Part shown: positions 44,571 to 54,020 of the stretch, in pieces
Position numbering within the stretch: the first letter of the stretch is position 1
How the letters are laid out: the number at the start of each line of letters is the position of its first letter
Origin: Dichetophora obliterata
Lineage: Eukaryota > Arthropoda > Insecta > Diptera > Sciomyzidae
Assembly (NCBI GenBank): GCA_963920525.1
Contig: OY986438.1
Coordinates: 182,822,888-182,886,887 of the forward strand
Direction of reading: 5' to 3'
Length of the DNA: 64,000 nucleotides
Translations under genes and position numbers: made by a program
The notes under the pieces: generated by a model
Seen by the model: the letters and a program-made list of their open reading frames with translations, nothing else
The model's database searches: none
Told to the model about the DNA's origin: nothing

Positions 44571-44853
44571 AGTTAACGTAAATAATATTAAAAACTAAAA
44601 TGCAAGCAAAAACTGCTGACAGCATGTCTGTGAATACACGCGCAACCACTGCAGCGCAGCAATCGACGGGAAGCGACGCGTCAGCAAAACAGATAAATAA
44701 AATAACAACAAATAAAACAGGTAGCAGTAGGTTACTTTAAGTTATTAAAATTTATGTTAGGCCAGTTCTTAAGTGTGTTTTAATAAATAAAGTCGCGTTT
44801 TGCGAACTAAAAAAATATTTTTTTTAATTACACCAATGTATTAAAAATTAATT
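44571..44853 (+). repeat. 3' LTR
   Basis: 283 bp, matching the 5' LTR with a single substitution seen; flanked on the right by the TGTA duplication (44854-44857). Confidence 0.95.
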
Positions 44854-45335
44854 TGTATATCTCTACATAATAAGAAATAAAGAAAATCTCTATCTTTTAA
44901 AGCAATATACCTTAGATAATCCTGCACCAAGAAGAAGTTGACTTTGGTCATATGCAAGAATAGTCATAAGTTCCCATTCCGTTAACAACTTTTTCACTTA
45001 GATCAAACTTTCCGCACTTCAACTCGTTGAATTGTTTGAACAAATTTTGATATAATAAAATTTCACTTTTATTTCACAATTAGAAAAAAAATGAATAATA
45101 GTTTTGAAATCAGCGCACCAAGATTAGTCGAAAATAATACAAATATTGCTGGGAAAATCCAAAAATAGAAATTTTGTCCCCCTGAGTTATTCAAGTCATT
45201 TGAGGTGAATACCCTTATTAAAGAGAAAAAGTTTTGGAAAAAACAAAAAAAACTTAACTGTCCTTATTCCAAATGAAATTGCAAATGAAAATATTAAAAA
45301 AAAATTTTTTTTTCATGCACTCGTGCAAACTTTAA

Positions 45336-45889
45336 TTGTATTTATCTTCCTGAAAATAAACAAAACCAATAACGAACTAAAAAACGAAAACATCTAATGA
45401 GTATTTTATATGTACATTTTACATATATATTAATAACAACAACCATAACAAAAGCAGCAAAACAACAAACGACATGATTGCGAACGAAACGAACAACAAC
45501 AACAGCATAAGCAGCTACTGACGCAGCTGCTCAAGCAGCTTGTGTTTTTCTCTTACGAATATATGAAGTTTTTTCTTAGATTTTGCTGTTTTGTGGCTTT
45601 ATTAAATAAGTGACAAAATCCAAAGACAGAAATTCGTTTTATTCGTACTCTAACTGATATTTTGGCATATATACCCCCCCAAGTGTCAACTCAGCTTCCT
45701 AAATGTGTTTGAAAAAATTCGTAAAAATTCGTAAAAATGACTCCCATACAAACCGCGCTGTAAGACATAATTCTACGTCACAACAAACGATACAAATGTC
45801 ACAGATGCACTAAGTTGTGTTAATATCCCTATTGGAAAACATATCTTTAAATTTTTAAATACATTCAGCCCTATCATGAATTTTTTTCA
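45336..45889. other. non-coding stretch
   Basis: Contains AACAACAAC/CAGCAG triplets at 45430-45545 with GCAGCTGCTCAAGCAGCT near 45525-45540. No gene supported. Confidence 0.4.
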
Positions 45890-46062
45890 CGCGGAATCGG
45901 AAAAGGGATTTTTTCCTTTTTTAAGATAAAGCTCAAGATCATTTTGGAGAGTTTTAATGCAAATTTGTTAAAAAACTGTTGATGAACAAATTTGCATTAA
46001 AAATTTCCAAAATGATTTTGATCTTTGTCTTAAAAATGAAAACTCCCTTGTTTGATTCCGCG
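45890..46062. repeat. 173 bp hairpin (short MITE or fold-back)
   Basis: Arms of about 80 bp begin CGCGGAATCGGAAAAGGGA and are imperfect reverse complements around a loop of about 15 bp near 45970-45985. AACAAATTTGCATTAAAA is the most conserved inner part. No coding. Confidence 0.75.
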
Positions 46063-47065
46063 TATTTCGATTCCTGATTGTAAATTTCTTTCATAATCCT
46101 AATATTTGTAATATTGATTTAAACATTTAAATCCCAAATTGTTTGAATTGCCAGTTTTCTAGACTCGACTCACTCAAATCCGCATGAAGCTGTGCTTCCT
46201 TATTAATGTTCAGGTTGTAAAAAGTATTATTTTTAAACTAACAATCAAAAGGTGGCAACACGCGATATAAACTAATCAGTTCTTTGAGCGCGTTCTTCAA
46301 AGCATTTCATCAAAGCTTGTCGTGCTCGTTGTGGCGCCTTAAATATGGATCTTTTACATATTTTTACATATTGTATCTGCTTTGTTGTTTTTGGATTTTT
46401 TTTTACTGCATCCTTAACAGAATTTCAAAATGCTATTAATTGCGCAATGTGGGTGTTTTTTTTCCAGACATGCATCATTAATGCTTTGACGGTTTGTTGT
46501 TTAAGTGTTGGATGTTGTGAATGTTTTAGTTGTAGTTATATTGAGTGAATGTGCCTTGTTTGTTGTTTTTAATTTTTTATTGCCACCAAGGTACTTCAAA
46601 ATTTATGATGTAGAAACACATGTTTTGTGAAATAACGTTAGCACGTTATGGTTTTGCTGCATGGAATTAATTTTTAATTAAGTGAAAACAAGTAAACAAA
46701 AACATACATATATTTAGAGAAAATAACGAGGGTGGTAAAAAATTTATTTAGCATCCGGACTTATTGAAAAAAAAACACACAGGAACATCGGCGGACACAC
46801 GGGAGAAGTAAAGTAGTTTTTTTAAAGATAATTTTTTTGTATATAATAAAAAAATTAAGTAAGTAATTCAAGGATCCAACCAATTAATATTTTTAAAATA
46901 TAAATCAAATTATACCAATCATTTTTTGATCGTTATTTTTTTGATCTAAAATAAAAATCAATCAATGATCGTTATTTTTTTATCAGAAATAAAAATCAAT
47001 TCATATAAAAATTCACAGAAAAAATCTTAATTCATTACACTATGCGACAATTCAAGGGTCATGGA
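46063..47065. other. non-coding stretch with a tandem pair
   Basis: A ~39 bp unit (TGATCGTTATTTTTTTGATC...) is repeated in tandem at 46927-46965 and 46966-47003. The 67-residue frame at 46345-46548 is Cys/Phe-rich and hydrophobic, with no family recognised. Confidence 0.4.
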
Positions 47066-47742
47066 ATCTAACGAAAAAACGACCAACACAGATCGAAGGT
47101 ACTGATCTAAACCAACAAAACCCTAAAAGGGTTTTGCAAAGTTAGCTCGCTTTTAAAAGATATAGGCATTGAAAGATTGCCTCTTGCAGAGTATTTTTTA
47201 AAAGTTAAGTGCTCATAAGGACGTATCGAATTAAAAATTTTTTTTAATTTCTCATTCTAAAAGGTCTCCAAAATTCCATAGGGTGGTCTCCCAAAAAAAG
47301 ATGTCTCCCTCTGCCGCAAGGACAAAGTTGTTTTTTGAGAAAAACAGTAAAAATTAACGATCTATAAATGCTTTGATTTTTTGAGATATGTAGTTTTTTC
47401 TTACAAAAATCAAAGCATTTATAGATCGTTATTTTTTACTATTTTTCTCAAAAAACAACTTTGTCCTTGTGTAAGAGGAAGACATCCTTATTTTTCTCTT
47501 GATATTTTTTTTTTTATATCTTGACCACCATTCAACTTTTGAGACCTCTTAGAATGTGAAATTCGAAAAAATTATAATTCGATACGCCTTAATGAGCACT
47601 TTATTTTTAAAAAATACTCTGCAAGAGGCAAACTTTTAATGCCTATATCTTTTAAAAGCGAGCTAACTTTGCGAATACCTTTTAGGGGTTTCTTACTATA
47701 CACTAGTACTATCATCCTGTGTTATCCGCTTTTCCGTTAGAA
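47066..47742. mobile_element. ~680 bp palindromic element
   Basis: Long arms meet near 47405. The inner 200 bp are almost perfectly complementary (AATCAAAGCATTTATAGATC). The similarity continues outward, weakening, through GCAAAGTTAGCTCGCTTTTA and CCCTAAAAGG to TCTAACG (47067) and its complement at 47741. The target duplication is unclear. No coding capacity. Confidence 0.75.
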
Positions 47743-50027
47743 AAATGTGTTGCACAGTGTTATCAAAATTAATCAAATCAATCGAATCAAATTAATTTTG
47801 ATTAGAATAGCTATGAAATCAGTTATGATTTTGAGCCAGTGCTATGATCGTGGTGCTATAATTAGTGGTCGATTGTGTGGATTGCAGGCTTTACTACAGG
47901 TCTTTTTCAATCTAATAATTCCGTATTTTCATTGCATTTATCACTTTGCCACAATAATTGTCGTTCGGGAAATCTTAAAAAAAAATTATGATTCCCGACT
48001 TTTCTTTGACCAAACGATTTTTTTAATTGCTTCACAGCTTGCAAAATATACGAAAGCACCACAAATCGTCTCCGTATTGAGTAACGTTGCTCAGGAAACT
48101 GCAAAGTAATTGTTGTGATCCTCAATGACTGATCAACGATACTGTGATCTTTTGTTCCTTGGTTTTGAAAAGAAATGAGTAAATTCATTGCAAATAGAAG
48201 TTGTTTTGAAAAAATTTACTAAAATATATATGCAATTAAGACAAAAATATTCATTTTTTGGATACAATTTTCTCACAGAGGAAGTAAAATATGAATATAT
48301 TCCCAATGTGCACAAAAATTAATGCGGATCCGTCTCGAACCCGTTACGAGTCCGTCAGCGCGGAATTCGCACTTTATGCCTCGACGGACCCATTTCGAAC
48401 CCGTTAAAAATCCGTCCAAACAACCCAAAAGGGAATCGAGCGCTCCATTAGCGCATCTGAAGAGCTCGAAAAAACAGTAGAGCGCTTCATTTTCCTTGTG
48501 TATAGAGCATTTTTTAACATAGTCATGTCATCAAATGTAAGCGCTTCGCTCCCGCTGTAGAAAATATAAAATCGTAGCGAGAGCCAAGCGCTTTGTTCTG
48601 CTTGTATTTGATATAAAAACGAGCGCTTTGTTCTCCTTGTAGCCGGAAGAAAAATGTAGCGAGAACATAGGGCTTTGTTTCCTTTATAGTTTCCTTTATT
48701 TCGTCGACCTAATTCTTACACGACGTAAGTCAAAATTAACTATTGTTCATGAGGCAAAGAAAACTGATTATTATTTTTATGAAGTTCATACAATAATGTA
48801 TTGTTTAAAAGGTTCTACCTCCCTTTTTTTCATACAAACATTAAAAACTAAAAAAGAACATAGATGTAGTTTTGACCAATCTACATACACCGCGAATAAA
48901 CGTTTCTTTGCCCAATTTTGACATACATCATATTAGAATAAGGGCGACAATATATAAAAGTATGGATTTTTCTGCATTGTATATGATTTTTCATTTGATG
49001 AAGGAAAAACAGAAAACATAGTTTTAAAACGCTTTGATAAATTTTTAAAGTTTTTGAAATATTTTTTTTTTTTGTCAATAAAATCTAATACATTTTTTCA
49101 TGTGCAACGTTATCGTTAAAAAGTGCTACGAATATAGCACTATACAAACAGCACTATTTGTAAGGAGAATAAAGCGCTGTTTACGTGCATACAAGTAATG
49201 CGCATTAAATTTTTTGCTGGGAATGGTCAGAACGTTAATATAAAGCACAGTTTTCAAGTAGTTATGCAATTTTTATTTTATTTTTCATGAATAAGACATA
49301 TGAAATAAAATTTTATACTAATTTTTATTTTAAATAACTTATTTTTATCATTCTTCTTTACACCGAATAGAACTACTTTTCATACTTTTTAGATAATTAT
49401 GATGATTGAACAAGTTACATGTGACTTTAGGATACCCGTACACAAGATATTTTCTAATTTTTTACTTAATTGTATTTCAAAGAAAATACCCAAACAAGCT
49501 TATATCGACAGTGGAGAACGTGACCAAGAAAACGAAAAATTATGAAGAAAAAATCATAAAAATAAATTTTTATTTCATTATTTATTTAGAATGTAATATT
49601 TCAGAATGTAACAAGGGTTTTCAATACCCGGATGTTTTCGGTATCCCAAAATGTTAAAATTTTAAAATAATGGTTTTTTAAAACAATGATTTTAAAAAAT
49701 TTCTGCGTTTTGGCAAGAAGAATTGCATATAATTTTTTTTTTTTTTTTTTAATATAAATCTAAAAGTAATCGTTATTTATACTTAAAAATTCAAACACTC
49801 AAAAGCTTATGAGACAACACCGAGATGAAATCATAATTACTAATGGGTTACAAGGACGAATATAAAAAAAAAACAAAATTCAACAATAGTTGCAAAATAG
49901 GGTCGAATTCCGTAATCCCATTGTTTATTTTTAGGGGAAACACTTGTAAATTTATGATTGAAAAAATTAGCATCACCTGATTAAATTCGATTGAAAAAAA
50001 ATTAAATTAGAATATAATGATTATGGT
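47743..50027. other. non-coding stretch with dispersed repeats
   Basis: 48330-48425 has two units built on CGAACCCGTTANNANTCCGTC; related words recur near 55790-56012. 48430-48700 has spaced GCGCTTTGTTCT words related to the minisatellite at 53.8 kb. The 120-residue frame at 47747-48109 is not recognised. The remainder is AT-rich. Confidence 0.4.
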
Positions 50028-50659
50028 ACACGGTTAAAAATTTTGGACTACTTTTTATTCTAAACTTTGGTTTAAAAGAATTTTGAATCCAAAAAGTACT
50101 ACTTTTTAATCCAAACATTAGTTTATTTAGCTGGGTCTCAAGCCCACGTTCTTGAAAAGAACTTACTTGAATTCGTAATGATGCATAATAAGTGCATAAT
50201 AATGATGCATAAGTTGGACGAGTGAATAAGGTACTGGAACAGCACATCAGAGGACGTGTGTTCAAATCACGAACTGATCAGAACATTTTTCTATTTTACT
50301 TTAATTTAGCTGGGTCTCGAACCCACGTTTCTGCTCGCTTGCTTACTTACTGCAAGCTTACTTGCATTCGTTATGATGCAAAATAAGCGTAATTTTCTTA
50401 AAAAATGAGATGGACGAGAGGGTAAGGTGTTGGGCCAGCACAACACAGGACGTCTTTTCAAATCGTGAACTGGTCAGAAAAGTTTTTTATTTAAGTTGAT
50501 ATTTATACTGCTTTTTTTAAACTTTTTGCGGATTGAAAACTAATCCTTTTTGGATTGTAAAATTTTAAACTTTTTCTTGGATTAAAAAGTAATCTTTTTT
50601 GGTATTGTACTATATGCAATCCAAAAAAGTTTAAAATTTAGTCCAATTTTAAACCGTGT
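50028..50659. mobile_element. inverted-repeat element with two tandem tRNA-like modules
   Basis: The outer arms share ACACGGTT...AAAATTTTGGACTA (left from 50028; complement ending near 50659) and several TTTTTNATCCAAA words. Inside, a module of about 190 bp is present twice (about 50125-50305 and 50308-50490). Each starts TAGCTGGGTCTC with a minus-strand B-box-like sequence and ends with a plus-strand tRNA-like part: TGGACGAGAGGGTAAGG followed by TTTTCAAATC near 50411-50462, and a relative near 50214-50264. No protein gene. Confidence 0.6.
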
Positions 50660-51354
50660 GTGATGATCTTTTTAATAAAAATTATAATCTTTACGGTCCT
50701 TATTTAAATCATTATGAATGAAAACAAAAAATATTTAAGCATATCAAATAATATTTTACTATATTATTAACATAAAAATAAAAACGTAAATAGTTAAACA
50801 AAACCTTCAAGACAGTTGCAATAATTTACAGTTCTTTCAATCCAATTTCATAGACCTAATTATGCTCATAATGAGAGCTCTGTCTTTATATAATTATCTA
50901 TCGTCTTGAGTTTTGTTTGATTTCCCAATGTCTAAAGAATGTTTTAAAGAATTGTTAAATAGTTTATTTGTAGTGTAATTCTATTGTTTATTTGTACCGT
51001 TATTTTATTTTAAAAGTGTTAATCTTAGTCTGTAAGAACGTTTTTTACTAAGACCAATCGCGTCGGAAGCGAATTTCATCTGGGGGGGCAGTACAAATGG
51101 GGGGGCAGTACAAATGGTGGTGCAAAAAAACTTCACCAAAATTTCTTCACATGAAACATGAAGAAGAGAGAAAGAAGAGGAAAATATATAATACAAAAAT
51201 ATTATCGTTGTAAAAAAACTGATATTTTGAATAACTTTTCCTTTTAAATTGTTTATCTAGCTAAAAAAGTGGGGGGGCAACTGCCCACCTTGCCCCCCCG
51301 CTTCCGACGCCAATGACTAAGACTCAATAAACAAATCTAAATCTAAAACAAACA
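50660..51354 (+). mobile_element. probable LINE 3' untranslated end, split by a hAT-type MITE
   Basis: AT-rich sequence ending ACTCAATAAACAAATCTAAA (to about 51354), like the tails of the Jockey-type LINEs in this window. No coding part is visible, so the assignment rests on the tail. It is interrupted at 51055-51315. Confidence 0.4.
51055..51315. mobile_element. 261 bp hAT-type MITE
   Basis: The ends read CAATCGCGTCGGAAGCG and, reverse-complemented, CATTGGCGTCGGAAGCG. A perfect 8 bp duplication ACTAAGAC flanks it (51047-51054, 51316-51323). Runs of G (left) and C (right) follow the ends. Non-coding. Confidence 0.88.
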
Positions 51355-51414
51355 ACATGAATTTATCTTTTAAAAAAGTTTTCAAACAAAACAAGACTGT
51401 AGTATACCTATATA

Positions 51415-52698
51415 TTGGGGGTTGGAATTAATTTTAAAGGTTTTTTTTCGGTTTTTGAGCATTTATTTAGAAACAACGGTACAATGTATATTATTCAAAG
51501 TATTGTCCATCGTTAGCTACAACATTTTCCCATCTTTCTGGCAGCATATGGATTCCGCGCCGGAAGAACGATTCGTCTTTTGAGGCAATCCACGAATCGA
51601 CCCATTTTTTGGTATCCTCGTAAGAAGTGAAGCACTGCTCAGCCAAGCCATGCGTCATCGATCTGAATAGGTGGTGGTCGGAAGGGGCTATGTCTGGGCT
51701 ATAAGGCGGGTGGGGTAGCACATTCCAATTCAGCGCCTCCAACGTTTCCTTGACGGTTCTTGCAACATGTGGCCGTGCGTTGTCATGTTGAAAAACCACT
51801 TTGTCGTGTCTTTTGGCACATTCCGGCCGTTTAACCTTTAATGCTCGGCTCAATTGCATCAATTGTTGTTGGTAGCGTTCCCCAGTGATGGTTTCGTTAG
51901 GTTTTAGCAGCTCATAGTACACGACACCCTTCTGATCCCACCAAATACACAGCATAAGCTTGGCGCCATGAATATTCGGCTTGGCCCTCGATGTTGATGC
52001 ATGGCCGGGTGGTCCCAACGATTTTTTCGCTTAGGATTATCGTAATGGATCCACTTTTCATCGCCAGTGACAATACGATGCAAAAAACTCTTCCTTTTAG
52101 GCCGTTGAAGCAGTTGTTCGCACATGCAAAATCGCCGTTCAACGTCTCTCGGCTTCAACTGGTACGGCACCCAATTTCCTTGCTTTTGAATCATTCCCAT
52201 GGCCTTCAAGCGTTTGCCGACCGTTGATAAGTCAACTCCCAATGATTCTGACAATTCTTGAAGGGTTTGACACGGGTCTTCATCGAGCAAAGCCTCCAAT
52301 TCCTCATCTTCAAACTTTTTCGGCTGGCCCGGACGCTCTTTGTCTTCCGTATCAAAATCACCACTTTTAAACCGACGGAACCAGTACTCACAAGTAGAAA
52401 TCGATGGAGCATAGTCCCCATAAGCCTCAGAAAGCGTGCGTTGTGCTTCAACAGCTTTTTTCTTCAAATGGAAGCACAAAAGTAGACCTTCCCGCAAATT
52501 GCGTTTTGTTGGAACGAAAGTCGACATGTTCACAGAGAAAAAAATATATGTTGTTTACACTTCAGTGGAATGACACATACTGAAAAATGAAGCTTACACA
52601 ATGTGCTTTGAAATGAATATAGTCACAGGTGTGACCGATGCGATCTATTGATAGTTACGCCATCTCTTAGAAAACCTTTAAAACTAATTCCAACCCCA
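51415..52698 (-). mobile_element. mariner transposon, nearly complete (DD34D)
   Basis: 1284 bp with ~30 bp inverted ends (TTGGGGTTGGAATTAGTTTT on the transposase 5' side; one extra G and small differences on the other). TA flanks it at 51413-51414 and 52699-52700. The transposase is on the minus strand and fills the element, as in Mos1. Confidence 0.95.
51491..52527 (-). pseudogene. mariner transposase with a single frameshift
   Basis: Cut-and-paste transposase related to Mos1 (mauritiana-type group, judged from memory). The start is taken at MSTFVPTKRN (52527), where Mos1-type proteins begin; an ATG two codons upstream is also in frame. Domains in order: helix-turn-helix DNA-binding N-terminus, WVPYQL linker, first catalytic Asp in TGDEKW, second Asp in QHDNARPH, third Asp in SPDIAPSD with 34 residues between the last two, and the end DGQYFE. 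Full length is about 345 residues. The only defect seen is a frame change at the A-run near 52022-52029, just after NPKRK, consistent with loss of one base. No stop interrupts either half. The element must therefore be young. Confidence 0.92.
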
Positions 52699-52700
52699 AT

Positions 52701-53764
52701 ATATTATTTAAATATTTAATTTACAATTAATGTATTTCATTATAAAACAAGCTTTTCTTAAAATAAGTAATAATATAAAAACCTCTACTCTAAGAATTTT
52801 CGAGAACATGCACAATAATATTCAAACTAAGTTAAAGTAATACACCTCTACGGTAAGAACATATGTTCATACTAAGTACTACTATCTATCTTATTCGCAC
52901 ACATGTACCCATATGGCTGAATACAAAACACATGATATTATATTATACTTTTACTCCTGCACAAATATGTTAACATATGATTATGTTTAAGTTTTCTATT
53001 AATATAAGTCTACTCACTCACACATATTAAACTATTAATACTAACCCTATCGGATATTTTAAAGCACTTTATTAAAAAGCACATAAAAAGTGCTTTATTC
53101 TACCTTTGCACAGTGCTTTTGTGAAGCGCTTTGCTCTCGATGCGAGCTGAGCTGTAAAAAAGATCTTTGCTTTCGCTTTTCTTAGTGCTTCAAAAAAGTT
53201 TTTGTGATTACTTCGAATATCTTGTCGAATTCGATATCTACTTCGATACTACTGACAATCCCATCACTAGCATTCGTGTCATTACTAGCATTTTAGCACT
53301 GGAAAAGTAAAGTTTAAGAAAGTGTGTTAGAGTGAAAAATAAATAATTCAGTTAACAAGCAAAGTTTAATTGATAGTAATATAAACGATTAAAAAAGGTA
53401 ATAAAATGAGTGGCAAGTGGTTAGGGTATTCAAAACGCCACTTTAAAAAATTGGTAGCAGCGAAAATAGACGCTACAGATAACGAAGCTGCGCATGCAAG
53501 TGCAAACGACGAAGGCGCAAGAGCCGCAGATATTTTAAGTGCTGAAATAATTCAAAATGAAACTACAATTTCAAAGTGCACAAATGAATTGATTTAACTT
53601 TTGATCTCTTATTTTATATATATAAAGTAAAATATGTTTAATTAACATAAATTAAATAAATAAATGTATGTAAATATAATTAAAATGTATTTGGTCTATT
53701 GTTTGTAATTTGCTCAGGTCAGCGACGAGAACACAGGGTAGGTATAAGAACGCGAGCAAAATGC
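52701..53764. other. non-coding stretch
   Basis: AT-rich. Words related to the GCGCTTTG repeat occur at 53065-53180. The 63-residue frame at 53406-53597 (ATAAAATGAG start, Ala-rich) is not recognised; a tiny gene cannot be excluded. Confidence 0.35.
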
Positions 53765-54020
53765 GTCGACTTTCCAAAGCAAAAGCAAAGCAATTTTTCA
53801 ATCACCTTCCGAAGCAAGAGGAAAGCTCTTTTTTAATAACCTTTCGAAGCGAGAACAAAGCCCTTTTCGAATCATTTTCCGAAGCGAGAGCAAAGCACTT
53901 TTTTAACGTTTTTTGAAGCTAGATCAAAGCCCTTTTTGGAATCACTTTCCGAAGCGAGAGCAAAGCGCTTTTGCAAATCACCATCCGTTGCAAGAGCAAA
54001 GGCCTTTTTCCCAATGACAT
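53765..54020. repeat. minisatellite, about seven units of 35-37 bp
   Basis: The unit is close to CCGAAGCGAGAGCAAAGCGC followed by TTTTNNAATCA and a few bases, with substitutions and indels. Part is open as a repetitive frame (53710-53916). Related words, not in tandem, occur at 48430-48700, 53090-53180 and 54040-54110, so the array seems to have grown from a dispersed family. Confidence 0.75.

Larger units (their letters stand above)
39543..44853 (+). mobile_element. gypsy-group (errantivirus-type) LTR provirus, gag/protease/RT mostly deleted
   Basis: A 5311 bp insertion with two 283 bp LTRs that differ at one base that I can find (C/T in the CAGCAGTAGG segment). A perfect 4 bp duplication TGTA flanks it (39539-39542, 44854-44857). 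LTR ends AGTTAAC...AATT, the primer site, the purine tract and the order pol then env are typical of insect errantiviruses of the 17.6/297 type. Intact relatives are about 7 kb; here most of gag, protease and reverse transcriptase are missing, while the RNase H-integrase frame and env are open. The near-identity of the LTRs implies recent insertion, presumably with help from a complete relative. Confidence 0.93.
39164..45331. mobile_element. palindromic TTAA-type element split by a provirus
   Basis: Arms of about 260 bp at 39164-39425 and 45096-45331 are near-perfect reverse complements. They start AGTTTGCACAAGTGCATGAA and include GGGTATTCACCTCAAATNAC and TCGACTAATCTTGGTGCGCT. TTAA flanks both ends (39160-39163 and 45332-45335), the target site of piggyBac- and Kolobok-type elements. 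Without the provirus the element would be about 850 bp with a ~360 bp non-coding centre. Confidence 0.85.

Noticed and set aside
46345..46548. 67-residue Cys/Phe-rich frame
   Set aside because: Could be a short secreted or membrane peptide, but the composition is what T-rich DNA gives and no signal supports expression.
47747..48109. 120-residue frame as a membrane protein
   Set aside because: Hydrophobic composition follows from T-rich DNA; no motif, no Kozak-like context and no neighbouring exon signals.
53406..53597. 63-residue Ala-rich frame as a small gene
   Set aside because: It has a plausible start and composition but no recognisable family or supporting context; kept only as a remark.
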